A DNA stretch of 64,000 nt from Sorex araneus (GCF_027595985.1 NC_073305.1:25262028-25326027); one strand, 5' to 3'; positions 44,371-57,036 are shown, counted from the first letter of the stretch. Numbers and translations are program-made. The notes: a model not told the origin generated them from the letters alone.

Positions 44371-45535
44371 AAGAAGTCTTACTATCTGCTAGGTACATAG
44401 AAGTCAAATTCTCAATAGAATTGTCACAGCCATATGGAAGTTGTGGCCAGCAGCTTATGGTTCCAGTGGCTTCTGCTCTGGTTAGCAGATCTTGGCTAGG
44501 ACTCTGCATGCACCTGTGTCTCCAGATTTCAGGGTGCTCTCTGTCTGGCCGCCTCAGTTTTCTAACAGATCCAAGAAAAGTAATTGACTTTCAATTCATT
44601 CTGCTTTTTCCCTTGTAAGATAAGAGTGCCAACCCTCAATCTGTTTCCATATTCTAAATTTATGTACAGTAAAGGATAATCCCATTACTGTAAATTATTT
44701 TTACTCAAGTGCTGAATAGATTTATGTTGATGCAATTTGCTAAGACAAGGAATTCTGGCTCAGGATCAGGTCTTAGGGGTGATATACTGAGAATCACTGC
44801 TGTATTATTGTCAGAAAGAACTTTTGAACAACCAAGGAAGGCTCTGGAATGGTTGAACAGACATGTGTACATTAGGAGAAAGGCTGGGCTGAAGATAAAA
44901 ATTCCAGAGTCAGCAAAACTGTGTTGTTTAATATTTCTGGTAGTTTCTCATCTCCTCAAGCTGATGTCCTTCCTACACCCTGTAGTAGTAAATGATCTGG
45001 CTCTTGTTATGTCTCTGGCCCTCACATCTCACTTTGTGATTCATTTCACTGAGATTAAGTCATTCTGACCGCTTTGCAATTTTTTAAATAAATAAAAAAT
45101 CTCCTGTCTAACAGCTGTTGTCTCTGCTGTTTCCTCTGCCTGCTATGAGGTTCCTTTGGGTTCTTCCCTTTCTTTCTCTAGGATCCAAAAGTCACCTTCC
45201 CGATGTTCCCTTAAAAATGACCTGCTTGAAATTGCACTTTCTGTCCTGGTGTCTCAGGTGCCACTCTTTTCCTAGCAGGCAGCTCAATTTTGCATCCTCC
45301 ATTGGGTGCATGCCATTTATAGCCGATTTTTCCCCCCACAAGATTGCAAGCTTCAAGGGAACGAAGATTTTGCTGTCAATTTCAGTTCATATCTAAATTC
45401 TAAGTCCACATTGCAAAAGTAAAAAGAGGCAGGTGAAAACAAGCTCAATTGCTTAATCATGTACTGCACTTAACCCTTTATGGTCCCAGGAATATTTATT
45501 TAAAGATGTAATTTTTATAAAATTATCAGTGGGAT
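44371..45535. other. No gene; probable L2 relic inside
   Basis: 45110-45260 (ttgtctctgctgtttcctctgcctgctatgagg) looks like antisense L2. The 119-residue ORF at 44709-45068 has no recognisable family. Confidence 0.4.
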
Positions 45536-45959
45536 AATTCACACTATTTTTTTTGGGTCTTTTTATGTGTATGCTTTTATTTTATTTTATTTTTTTTAAA
45601 ACTATTTTATTTTCTCATTTGGTTTTTTTTTTTTTTAATTTTATTGAATCACCATGTGGAGGGTTACATAGTTCTCAGGATTATGTCGGTTATACAGTTC
45701 TCAAACACCCTTCACTTCACCAGTGCCCATCTTCCATCACCAACCCCCCCAGTATACCTGCCGCCCCCTCCCACCTCCCCAGTCCCAACCCTTGCACATG
45801 ATATGTTTCACTTCGTTTACGCCTTATTTCGATTACATTCCATGTTTCAACACACAACTCACTACCGTTGTTGGGGTTTCCCCCAAAAAAGAAAAGCAGT
45901 CCTATTGCCAAGGAGGCATTTGATAGTTCTCCATTGCTAAGAATATAGAGATATTAAGT

Positions 45960-46445
45960 CCCGCTGTTTGTTACATAGTTTTTCTTTTTCCCCCTTGCCC
46001 CGCGCCACCGAGTTCACGCCTGTTTTAGTAATCACCACGCTGCCTGACAAGGGAAAAAAAACCGAAAAGGATGGTTATTTCCCTTCATCAGCAGGCGTGG
46101 GGCTCTGGCTTAGTTGATAGACTAGTAGAGTATCTGCAAGCAGTCTCTGGAACCGAAGGTCTTGCGCTGGTATCGGCTCCGGCTTGAGATTCCACCAGCG
46201 TCCCGCTGTTCCATGTACATAATTTTTCCCCTTATATCCCATTCCCACGCCACCAGGTCTGTTCGCTTAATGGACATCACACTGTAGTTGATGACACACC
46301 GCGTTTCTTCCCGAGAAAGAAGAAAATTTCTTCTCAGCCGGCGTGGGGATATAGCTCAGTTCAGTCTAGTGAGATGGCTACCACTTTGATTGCCTTCAAT
46401 ATTTCAGCAACAGACTTACTATTAGGATCTCCCACAAAAGTCCGC
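45960..46445 (-). repeat. Diverged 242-bp tandem dimer inside the composite element
   Basis: Both units start cccgctgtt and share acatagttttt/acataattttt, gcgccaccgag/acgccaccagg, a purine-rich patch, then cagcaggcgtgggg/cagccggcgtgggg and ttgatagactagtagag/ttcagtctagtgag. Confidence 0.75.
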
Positions 46446-46621
46446 CCCATTAGAAAGGAACCATTACATATTACTCATACTAAGATGACTCATACTAAGA
46501 TGACGGCCGCGCGGTTTTGGGTTTCTGTATAAAGTCCAGGGAAAGTACAACCAGAAATAACATCACTACAAACTTTTACCCTTTTATGGTGCTCATAAGA
46601 TGGAGAAACCTAGAGAGAGGC

Positions 46622-47193
46622 TCGGCGTCTCCGTTTTGCACTCAGGAAAACCGCGGCCCCTGCGCTGTGCTCAGGAGGGAGGAGTTGAGAGAGAGACAGG
46701 TTAAAAGAATTGGGGGATGCCCGGGTCCCACAGCTTCAGCACGCCGTGGGGTCTCTGGTCCCATGCCGGAATTAGTTCAGTGGGCTGCTTGGAGTCCGAG
46801 GGCGCTCCCTCGGGCCCCTCCATCATGCTCCTTCCACAGCCGGGTCCAAAAGGAAGCACACGTGGGGGAGGTGGGTTTAAGTATCTAACTGCGGTGGGCG
46901 GGGGGTCGCCGCCCCCGCCCCCTGGGGACTCCCGCAAGCGCGCTCACGTCCTGTTTTGGCTGGATCGGCGTCTCCGTTTTGCGCTCAGGAAAACCGCGGC
47001 CCCTGCGCTGTGCTCAGGAGGGAGGAGTTGAGAGAGAGACAGGTTAAAAGAATTGGGGGATGCCCGGGTCCCACAGCTTCAGCACGCCGTGGGGTCTCTG
47101 GTCCCATGCCGGAATTAGTTCAGTGGGCTGCTTGGAGTCCGAGGGCGCTCCCTCGGGCCCCTCCATCATGCTCCTTCCACAGCCGGGTCCAAA
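46622..47193 (-). promoter_or_regulatory. 343-bp GC-rich tandem monomers, putative internal promoter array
   Basis: 46622-46964 is one complete monomer and 46965-47193 a partial one, nearly identical (for example gcactcagg against gcgctcagg). The missing portion of the second copy is on its outer, 5' side, as in rodent L1 monomer arrays. The CpG content is far above the surroundings. Confidence 0.75.
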
Positions 47194-47213
47194 AAAGAAT
47201 TCACACTATTTTT

Positions 47214-48924
47214 AATGTTTAAAGTCTTCAAACACTGGAGTATATTTGACACTAACAGCATGTTTATTTGGTCAAGCCACATTTCTCATGTTCACTTAAC
47301 CACCGATGGCTAGAGGCTTCTTTAGGCGTTCAGTATGTCAGATTGTAGGTTAGATCGGGATTGGGCTTTCTGCTCAGAGAAGTGGTATGCTATTGGAGAG
47401 TTTTTTGGTGGGACTTAGGAGTGCAACAGTTAGTTGCGTATTAATATAAATCGTTGTGGGAGTATGATAGAGAATGAATTCAAGGGAATTATGAGAGTAC
47501 GTAGGAAAATTGAGAGGGGAGTAGGAGACAGATCACCTGGAAGACAGAGAAAAGTGTCTGACTTGTCAGGGGGCGGTGGTAGCAGAGGAAGACAGAAGAC
47601 AGAATACTCAGTATGCATTTAGCTAGTAATTTCCACGGTAACTTGACAACTGGATCCAAAAGAAATAAGCTAACTTTATAGGTTAGAAAATAACTTGATT
47701 ATAATATTTTCTCCTCTAATAGAAAATAATTTGCTTAGAACACTGTTTTAAAGTGTTTTTTTCCCCTACTCTGATAATGAACAGTATATGATTTATGTGG
47801 AATAAAAAGAATGTAGTTGGGATACAGAACTGTAGTTTGTAAAGGATGAATCTAAATGGCCACATGATGGTGCCAAAACCTTGATTGTCAATATGGTTTT
47901 TTAGAGCAGCTTGAAAATTTGCTACAGAAATATTGCTACTGTGGCTTATTTTATTTTAAAAACAAATAAATTAATTGAACATGGATGCATTTATTTTTAT
48001 ATTTTCAAAGTAATGTTTTTCACTTTATGTTTTGAAGTCAACTACACTTGGCTTAGTTCTCAATATCTTATGCTTGTAAAACTGAAACTTCTAAACCCGG
48101 TAATATATTCTTCAGGTGGGGCAGAAGAAGGATACAATTATATATTTGTTTGTTGGGAAATGAGACCAATAGGAACATATATAATTTCATTCGCATTCCT
48201 TTGTGAATGCAGAAACACATCTTTAGTACTTTTAGAAGCTAAACCAAGCGTCAATAAGAAATATACTTGAAGGTGATGAAAGCACATTCTCTGATATGAC
48301 ACAACATTAGTTAGAGGTAATTCTGTACGCAGTAAGTAGTAGATTTAAAAGTAATATTTGCTGACAGGGTGATTATATACTTAAAATAATGAGAACCCAA
48401 ACCGAATGGTAGTTGGTTTTTTAATGAAAACCAAATGAAAACCCCAATAAAATCCAAACCCAATGATGGTTGGCCTGTACCACTTTCCCAAATTAACCAG
48501 GCTTTATTGATTGCAAAGTATGAAGTGTAAACATTAGCAAATTTTTTTTCTTGTACTTGTAAACATTAACAAAAAAATTGTAAACATTAGTGAAAAAATT
48601 TATTTGGAAATGTAAGAGGGAATCATTTGTTCACTCAACAAGCATTCTTTCTGAGCCAGGAGCTCAGGGATACATGATTTTAAGATCAGCAGTTTATCCT
48701 TCACGCCAGTAAGCTATCACCTTCTAGAAATGTGAATATCATGAGCACCCTTAGTCACAAGAACAGCATAAAACATTCAGTGCCATTAATCAGAAGTGCC
48801 ATTGAGTCCCAAGAAGCTGACAGCAGAAAACTGCAGAAAACATCAAATCTCGAACACATGCCGTAAAAGGTGCTGTAATGCTACAGAGTTCCAAAATACT
48901 AAGAGTGTCCCTAACATCAAGAAG
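47214..48924. other. No gene or clear repeat recognised
   Basis: AT-rich, apparently single-copy. The 119-residue ORF at 47911-48270 has no recognisable motif. Confidence 0.45.
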
Positions 48925-49082
48925 GGCATATTTTGGGGGTATTGATTGTACACTGCCAACCTGGGTTTGGCCCTTGGCATCTCATCTTGTTCCCTGAACA
49001 CTGCCAGGAGTAATTCCTTAGTACAGAGACAGACATTACCCCTTAGCATTGCCAGGTATGGCTCCAAAACAAACAAAAAAAG
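48925..49082 (+). mobile_element. Type 1 SINE, 5' part diverged
   Basis: gaacactgccaggagtaattcc and gcattgccaggtatggctcc, A-rich end. gcatatttt flanks it. Confidence 0.75.
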
Positions 49083-49967
49083 TGCATATTTTTCTTCAGT
49101 TCTATACCGGTCATTAAAGCAGGACCTACAGATATATCATTTGCTTTTGATAAAGACTTTTTATTGGAATACAACTTCGTCTATACTTTGATGCTAGAGT
49201 ATCAGAGCTAAGTAATTGCAACAATGACCTTCAGTCTGCAAGGCCTCAAAGCTTTAAGAGTTGCCTGCGTAAGAACATTTACTGACATCCACTGTATACC
49301 TGTCCATTTGGAACTACAGTGTCTTTCATTTTTTGTATTTTCTAGAGAAATACAAAAATATAAACGAGGAAAGTTAAGGAAAAGAACTTGAATACTGGCA
49401 AAAGCTCCCAACAAAGTTCATAGACTCTATCTTTGCATTTAAATTCCAACACAATTGTAGAATATAGGCAACAATGATAGATTTGGTCAAAATTTTGAAG
49501 CTGATGATTATTGACCAAAATTTTGATCTTTCTTAGAGATAATTTTTAAAGAAATAAAGAGGAGGAAGTGTGATGCTTTTAGAAATATTTTTTATATATA
49601 GATTCTTCTTGGATATTAATTCTCAGTTTCTGCAGTACTGCTTTCATTAACCTTGAAATATCAAAGTGTGGATAAAAGATTGTGAATATAAATGAATTCA
49701 GAGCTAGAACTTGTCAACTTCTGCCTTAAACAGCAATCTAAATACTGTCAGAAAGGAAAGGGCTGTTGTGGTAAGTTTGGTGACTAGACTGATAGCAGGG
49801 CTGCAAGACACAAATATTATGTCTTGTAACGCTTACTGTGACTTGTTTAATTTATAAAATAAAAAGTGTGTCTTCCTTGGACTTAGGTACTAAGCTTAGA
49901 GATAGGCCAAATAGTACTCTCAGATCTGTAAGAAACAGATTGGGTGGTATGTAAAACTTAGCACTGT
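49083..49967. other. No gene or clear repeat recognised
   Basis: Unassigned AT-rich sequence. Confidence 0.45.
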
Positions 49968-50203
49968 GAATAGCACTGTCATCCAGTTGTTCATTGATCT
50001 GCTCCATCATGCACCAGTAACCCTCCATTGTATGATTTGTTACTGTTTTTGACATATAGAATACGCCACGGGTAGCTTGCCAGGCTCTGCCGTGTGGGTG
50101 GGATACTCTCAGTAGCTTGCTGGGCTCTCCAAGAGGGATGGAGGAATGGAACATGGGTCGGCCAGGCAAATGCCCTACCCTCTGTGCTATCGTTCCAGTC
50201 CAT
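49968..50203 (-). mobile_element. Type 2 SINE
   Basis: Tail with a single repeat (tagcactgtcatcc), body and head, with a short deletion before gccaggcaaatgccc. Confidence 0.9.
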
Positions 50204-50239
50204 GTAAAACTTATAAAACTTAATAAACAAAAAGATTTT

Positions 50240-50445
50240 GGGGGCTGGAGAGATAGCACAGTGGATAAAGTGCTTGCCTCCTATGCTGCTAACCTGGGTT
50301 CGATTGTAGTATCTCATATGTTCCCGTGTGCCTGCCGGGAGTGATCCCTGAGTTCAGAGCCAGGAGTAAGCCTCCTGAGCACTGTTGGGTGTGGCCTCCA
50401 AACCAGACCAACCAAACAACAAAAAACAGCAAAATAACCCCTTAT
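50240..50445 (+). mobile_element. Type 1 SINE
   Basis: gggggctggagagatagcac head, B box gggttcgatt, AACAA-rich tail. Confidence 0.87.
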
Positions 50446-50450
50446 AAGTA

Positions 50451-50555
50451 AGGGTCAGGGAGATAGCACAAAGGACTGGAGCACGTGCCTTCCATGCAGT
50501 ATTCCCAGTATTCATGAATTTGGGTGACATGTCGTCCCTCAAGAATAGCCAGTCA
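50451..50555 (+). mobile_element. SINE fragment
   Basis: agggtcagggagatagcac head followed by a diverged body. Confidence 0.6.
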
Positions 50556-50675
50556 TTGTCTCACATTCTCCCTTACTAAGAAAACAAAAAGAGCAACGAA
50601 ATCTTGCAGATCAAATTGAATGCCTCTGCAAGTAAACAAAGAAAATAAAAAGATTTATATCTTAAAAAATTTCAG

Positions 50676-50850
50676 GACAGGGCCAGAGAAATAGTACAGT
50701 GGGAAAGTTGCTTGCCTTGCATACTGCTGACCTTGGTTTAATTCCTGGCACTGCGGATGGTCCCTTGAGTCCACTAGAGTGATCCCTGAGCTTAGAGCCA
50801 AGAGTAAGTCCTGAACACAACTGGCTGTGGCCCAAACCCAAAAATGAAAA
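50676..50850 (+). mobile_element. Type 1 SINE
   Basis: cagggccagagaaatagtac head. A separate short SINE-like scrap may follow near 50985-51055. Confidence 0.8.
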
Positions 50851-51179
50851 CCATAGCACCCCCCATTCCCAAATTCAAAACATTCTTGGTGCCACCAAAG
50901 GAAAATGGCAAAAGTGTGTTTCACTGGGAAAAACAACAGCATCTTTTTGGGGAAACAGGGTTGGGCAGGGGAGGGATGGGGTGTACAGGCCATACTGGGG
51001 ATAAAATACAGAGTCTCATACGTGTGAAGCTGAGCTTCATTCTGCCCAGGGCAAGACGTTTAAATATAAGCTGAAGCCTGTTGTTGCACTGTCATCTCCA
51101 TCATCATCACGATGAACATCTTTTTACAGGTCATCTTAGCATAGACTGTCTTTCTAAATCTTTATGGAAAGTATAGTTG

Positions 51180-51320
51180 GGTTCCTCCACCCCCATCTTC
51201 TGATAAAGGTAAAATGGAAACCTTAGCTAGAAGTGACTTTCTCAATGTCACGTAAGAGTCTGTGAGACTGTGACATAACTGCTGCTTCACGATCTGTGCT
51301 TCAAGCCTGGTGTTAATGCA
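51180..51320 (-). mobile_element. Possible MIR relic
   Basis: cccatcttctgataaaggtaaaatgg ... caatgtcacgtaagagtct is weakly MIR-like. Confidence 0.4.
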
Positions 51321-51531
51321 AGCCCTGTCTTAGGATATTCATACATGACTTGTAGAACTGACACAACAAATTTTTATTTTAAAGATTCTTTTTATTGAAT
51401 CACTGTGACTTAGACCCCTACAAAGCTGTTCATGATTGGGTTTCAGTCATACAGTGTACAACACCCATACCTCTACCCATGTATATTTCCCAGTTTCAGT
51501 ATCAGAGTCCCCAATTTCCCTCCCACCACTC

Positions 51532-51990
<459 letters not shown>

Positions 51991-52234
51991 CCTCTCTTTC
52001 CTTTAGGGCATTGTGTTTTGCAATACAGATATTTATAGATTATCAGGTATATCCCTCTACCTACTTTTAACACTCAATTCTTGTCCAGTGTGATTATTTC
52101 CAGCTATTATTATCATACTGGCCCCTTCTCTATCATACCTACCCTCTACCCACACACATTTGTGGTTGATTTCAACCATTGATTTGTCCTCCTAGCCCCA
52201 GTTTTCCCTGGCCATGGATATTAGTCTTCTACTA

Positions 52235-52492
52235 TATAGCACCGTAGTCCTGTTGTTCATCTATTTGCTGATTGCTCCAGCAGGCACCAGTAACATCTCC
52301 ATTGTGAGACTTGTTGTTACTGTTTTTGGCATATTGAATATGCCACGGGTACCTTGCGAAGCCCTGCCGTGTGGGCGGGATACTTTCAGTTGATTGCTGG
52401 GCTCTCCGAGAGGGATGGAGGAATCAAACCCAAGTCCGCCGCACGCAAAGCAAATGCCCTACCTGCTGTGCTATCCAGTCCACAGGTGCAGT
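52235..52492 (-). mobile_element. Type 2 SINE
   Basis: tatagcaccgtagtcctgttgttcatc tail, body with the inverted palindrome, and head ending ctatccagtcc. A small insertion (attgctcc) sits in the tail region. Confidence 0.9.
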
Positions 52493-52752
52493 GAATAACC
52501 CCCTCTCTACTATATATATTCTTATATGCCACAAATAAGTGCAGTCATTCTATATCTGTCTCTCTACTTCTGACTCATTTCACTCAGCATGATACTCTCC
52601 ATATTCATCCATTTATAGATAAATTTCATGACTGCATTTTTCCTAACAGCTGCGTAGTATTCCATTGTGTAGATGTGCCATAGTATCTTTATCCATTTGT
52701 CTGTGAATCACTATTCGCAATATTCACAATATATTCACAATAGCCAGAATCT

Positions 52753-52935
52753 AGTTTGGTTTTTTTGAAGGCAGAAGGGGACACCTGGTGTTGCTCCATT
52801 CTTACTCAAAGTTCTGTCCTCAGAGATCACACCTGTAAGTGATCGGGGAACCTTATGTGGTGTCAGGGTTCGGACCTGGATTGGACATGTGCATGGCAAC
52901 TGCCTTACCTGGTGTATTATTTCTCTGGCCCCTGG
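52753..52935 (-). mobile_element. Type 1 SINE, diverged
   Basis: ggggacacctggtgttgctcc and gtgtcagggttcggacctgg. Confidence 0.78.
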
Positions 52936-53021
52936 CATATGTTATTTTAGAGAAATTCCCAAAGCAGATTAATAATCAAAGAATGTTACTGTCCTTTTAC
53001 TGGAAAATCTCATTTAAGGGA

Positions 53022-53180
53022 TTGCACTGTAGCACTGTCATCCCGTTGTTCATTGATTTGCTCAAGCGGGCACCAGTAACATCTCCATTGTGAGACTTGT
53101 TGTTACTGTTTTTGGGCATATTGAATACACCACAGGTAGCTTGCCAGGCTCTGCCGTGTGGGTGGGATACTCTTGGTAGA
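53022..53180 (-). mobile_element. Type 2 SINE, 5'-truncated
   Basis: Tail and half of the body only; it breaks off at ggtgggatactcttggta. Confidence 0.9.
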
Positions 53181-53324
53181 GGAACTGCTATAAAAGTGAA
53201 ATGACTAAAGACTCCCAGTGCAGCATTATTATTTTATTTTGTTATTTTAAATTAATTAAATTATTAACATTTTTGTTTAGGTACTGTGATGTTAATATTA
53301 TTGTTTTAGAAATACAATGCAAAT

Positions 53325-54840
53325 GAACCCTTTTGCTACTGTTTCAAAATCCCTTTTCATCCCCACATTCCTGAATTTTGCAGTCTGACTTCTATAGGCA
53401 GTCTCTCAGGATCTATTATCAATGACTGTTATGAATTACCTCATTGTGTTTTTCTATACAACACATATGAGTAAAGTAATTTGGTATTTGTCCTTTCCCC
53501 TTCACTGTCTTTACTCAGCATGATGCCCTTCAGTTCCGTCCAAACTGCAGAAAACTGCAGGATTTTATTTTTTCTCATAGCTGAATGGTGTTTCACTCTG
53601 TATATATAGCACCCTTTCTTTATCCACTATCTGTTGTTGGACACTTGGGTTATTTCCAGATCTTTGCTATTGTGAATAATGCTGCAATTAACTTAGGAAT
53701 GAAAATATATATTCAAATTAAAATTTTGTGTTCTTTGGGCAGATGCCAAGAAGTAGAATATCCGGGTCACATGGAAACTCTATTTTTAATTTTTTAAATT
53801 TTCTTCACAGTTTTCCAGAGGCTGAACCAGATGACATTTTCACAGTCGTGAATTTTTAAAATTTTGTTTTTATTTTTATTTTTAAATTTTTAAAATTTAA
53901 TTGAATCACCATGAGATAGTTACAAGCTTTCATGTTTGGGTTACAGTCTCACAATGATCAAACACCCATCCCTCCACCAGTGCGCATTCCTCACCACCAA
54001 TATCCCGGGTATACCTCCTCTTTCCCACCCTCCCTCTGCCTCTAAGGCAGTATTCCCCATACTCTCTACTTTTGGGCATTATAGCTTGCAACACAGACAC
54101 TGAAAAGTCATCATGTTTGGTCCATTATCTACTTTCAGCATGCATCTCCCATCCCAACTGGTTCCTCCAGCCATCATTTTCTTAGTGATCCCTTCTCTAT
54201 TCCATCTGCCTTCTCCCCTCCGCTCATGAAGCAGTCTTCCAGCTATGTGGAAATCCCCCTGGCCATTGTATCTACTGTCCTTGGGTGTCAGCCTCATGTG
54301 ATGCTACCCCACACTCCACAAATGAGTGCAATCTTTCTATGTATGTCCCTCTCTTTCTGACTCATTTCACTTAGCATGATACTCTCCATGTTTATCCATT
54401 TATAAGCAAATTTCATGACTTCATCTTTCCTAACACCTACATAGTATTCCATTGTGTAGATGTACCAAAGTTTCTTTAACCAGTCATCTGTTTTAGGGCA
54501 CTCGGGTTGTTTCCATATTTTGGCTATTGTGAACAGTGCTGCAATGAATATATAGGTACAGATGTCATTTATACTGTGCTCTTTTGAATCCTCAGGATAT
54601 ATTCCCAGAAGTGGTATTGCGAGGTCATATGGAAGCTCGATTTCTAGTTTTTGAAGGACTGTCCATATTGTTTTCCAGAAAGGTTGGACCAGTCGGCATT
54701 CCCACCAACAGTGGAGGAGCGTCCCTTTTTCTCCATATCCACGCCAGCATTGGTTGCTTTTGTTCTTTTGAATGTTTCACAGTAGTGAATTAGGGTTCCT
54801 TTTTCACCATATCCCTGTCATTACTGATTGCAATATTATT
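53325..54840 (-). mobile_element. Old L1 3' region, split by a younger L1
   Basis: 53325-53837 and 54792-54840 are one old L1 copy (cactgtctttactcagcatgatgcccttc, ctgttgttggacacttgggttatttcc). It continues across the younger insertion with agggttcctttttcaccatatcc. Confidence 0.78.
53855..54774 (-). mobile_element. Young L1 3' end, 920 bp, nested in the old L1
   Basis: tttcacagtNgtgaatt with one mismatch flanks it (53838-53854 and 54775-54791). It includes the 3' UTR and, reversed, the end of ORF2 (a YTMEYYVG-like segment near 54450). Confidence 0.88.
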
Positions 54841-55302
54841 GATTATGATAAGTAATGGAAAAATTCCCAAATTTTTGACTGGTAAATAAGAAAAGATTAA
54901 GTAGAACACAAAATATTAATATATTAGTGGCATATATTCAACATAAGACTAGCTTATTAATATAGAATAATATATATTTACAAAAAATAAAATATAAAAT
55001 TTTATCCATACTGTGAATCCAACTCCATAAAATCTTATAAGTATATAAAGAAAGAATAGAGAATATAAAGTCAAATATTGTTTCTTAAGATGATCTTTGG
55101 ATGTATTTTCCTTTTTGTTATTTTCATTAAAGTGTGCAAGTAGTGAACTAATTTGGAAGACTAATACAACATATTACATACATATATGCCTAATTTTTGA
55201 ATCTAAAAGGATCATTATAAAGATTAAACAAGAGATTGAGTAAGTTGTGTACGTTTGATAAACTGGAAGAAAATTCAAATACTGTCATTAGAAAGCCAGG
55301 TC
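54841..55302. other. No gene or clear repeat recognised
   Basis: Very AT-rich sequence. Confidence 0.45.
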
Positions 55303-55320
55303 AGAAAGTCTTGTAATCAA

Positions 55321-55511
55321 GCCAGGTAAAACAAGGGCCAAAATTGACTGGTGAATGGTTGGAAGCTTACCACAAGTGTGTGGAGGTTAAAATGGCAGTT
55401 AGGCTAGAGAAGGGACAAACATAAGAATAATAGAAATGATCACTCTGGACAAGAACTGAGTGTTGAATGTAGGTAAAGGTAAACCATAAGACCCAAAAGG
55501 AGAGAGAGAGA

Positions 55512-55561
<50 letters not shown>

Positions 55562-55736
55562 CAGAGACAGAGAGACTGCCAGGAGTGGGGTGGGGTGCAG
55601 GAGGGAAACTGGGAATATTGGTGGTGGGAAATGTACACTGGTGAATGGATGGGTGTTAGAACACAAACTGAAAACCAATCATGAATAACCTTATAACTGT
55701 ATCTCCCTGTGATTCAATAAAAAAATTAAAAAAAAG
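55321..55736 (+). mobile_element. L1 3' end with (GA)n/(GACA)n expansion
   Basis: An 18-bp duplication with two mismatches (agaaagtcttgtaatcaa at 55303-55320, agaaagtcttgcattcaa at 55737-55754). The purine microsatellite is at 55499-55575 and the tail is attcaataaaaaaattaaaa. Confidence 0.9.
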
Positions 55737-55794
55737 AGAAAGTCTTGCATTCAAATAAAGAAAACTCAGGACAAGTAGGTTGGATTGCTCTTTT

Positions 55795-56110
55795 TACCCG
55801 CATTGGAGAACTCGACTAGAGAGCTAGTGGCCCATGGCCCAAATCCTGCCTTCCAGATTTTTCTTTTTTTTTTTTTTTAACTCAAAAACATTAAGGAAAA
55901 CTATGATCTCATTTCAGCTAAAAAATATGAAATTTGACTTTTGGTGTTATAAATAAATTTGTTGGAACCCAGTTAACAAATATGTTTATTGGAAAATTGT
56001 CTAGTTGCTTTCTTGTGCAAAAGCAGAGTTGAGTTGCTGTAGAGACTATTTGGCCCATAATACTTAAAATATTTACTATTTTTCCTTTTACTAGAAGGAT
56101 TTTCTCAGCC
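55795..56110 (+). mobile_element. Probable ancient hAT-type DNA transposon relic
   Basis: Same family as 24090-24345: ttggaacccagttaac ... gcagagttgagttgctgtagagactatttggccc ... aaaatatttactattt. Confidence 0.5.
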
Positions 56111-56688
56111 ATGATCTTGGCCAACTTGGGTTCTACAAATTTTGTCCTGGTCTCATGGAAATTTTGTGCTATAGAATTTTTCCGCAGTTGCCCTTAAATC
56201 TCTCAAAATACTGTATTTTCTTAACAGTATTTTCTTAAATTAACATCTTAATGTTAAAATAAATACATGCTTTCATATCTTAAAAATATTTTCAAATATT
56301 AAGAATGGTGATATTTACTAACTGGCAAAGCATGTACAGGCAGCCCGTCGGAGGGAGAACTTACTATGAGGAGATCTAATCTTGGATCTGCTTCTATTCC
56401 CCTGTAATAAGGAGACTGATGAGATGGGTTCCGAGTCCCTTCCAATTCTACTTTTCTACAATCATATGTCATTTGGTGGTCTTTCAGTGACTGTTATGAA
56501 CATCCTGCTTTTTCTGTGAGCAGACTGACTATGATATGCCATCAATGGAGTTTAATGCTAGTAATCAAAACTTCAGTGTTTGAAGTCACAGGAAACAGGT
56601 GACACACTGTGTCCCATCTGAAGGGAACGCCTTAACTAGACTCCATCTAATGATTATTGGTGCTATATCTTTTATATTTTTAAAATAT
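56111..56688. other. No gene or clear repeat recognised
   Basis: Unassigned sequence. Confidence 0.45.
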
Positions 56689-56704
56689 CAAAAACATTAA
56701 TTTT

Positions 56705-56812
56705 ATTTATTTATTGAGTCACTGTAAGCTACAGTTACAAAACTTTCATTGTTTGAGTTTCAGCCATACAATGATTGAACACCTGTCCTTCCACCAGTGT
56801 AGAGACAAGGGC
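56705..56812 (-). mobile_element. Short L1 3' end insertion
   Basis: About 108 bp with a perfect 16-bp duplication caaaaacattaatttt at 56689-56704 and 56813-56828. It ends at ccaccagtgta. Confidence 0.9.
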
Positions 56813-57036
56813 CAAAAACATTAATTTTGAAGTTTGATGTTCTAATGTGTCAATGTAGATAACTAATTAAAATTTTCAAAAAATATGTTGTAGCATTCTC
56901 AATCTCCATTCCTGAACACAGAATGGAATTTTAAGAACTCTTACCTCTGTGTGTAGGGAATGTTTACATAGTTTCTTATCGAGGATGAACAATAAAGTTT
57001 TTCTAGTAATCTTCTATTAAAAAATCCTTTTTTGAT

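Larger units (their letters stand above)
45552..47197 (-). mobile_element. Composite non-autonomous retroposon with L1 3' end and monomeric 5' array
   Basis: It is flanked by a perfect 16-bp target duplication aattcacactattttt (45536-45551 and 47198-47213). In element orientation (minus strand) the order is: a 229-bp partial then a 343-bp full copy of a GC-rich monomer (47193-46622); a linker with a doubled 16-bp unit (actcatactaagatg, 46475-46505); a diverged 242-bp dimer (units starting 45960 and 46202 in window coordinates); then the L1 3' UTR end (about 45890-45640) and an A-rich tail. No ORF1 or ORF2 sequence is present. It is either an internally deleted young L1 or a distinct family. 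Confidence 0.8.

Noticed and set aside
46517..47222. Two similar ORFs (123 and 88 residues) sharing one sequence
   Set aside because: They are the same frame of the two 343-bp monomers, opposite to the element's orientation.
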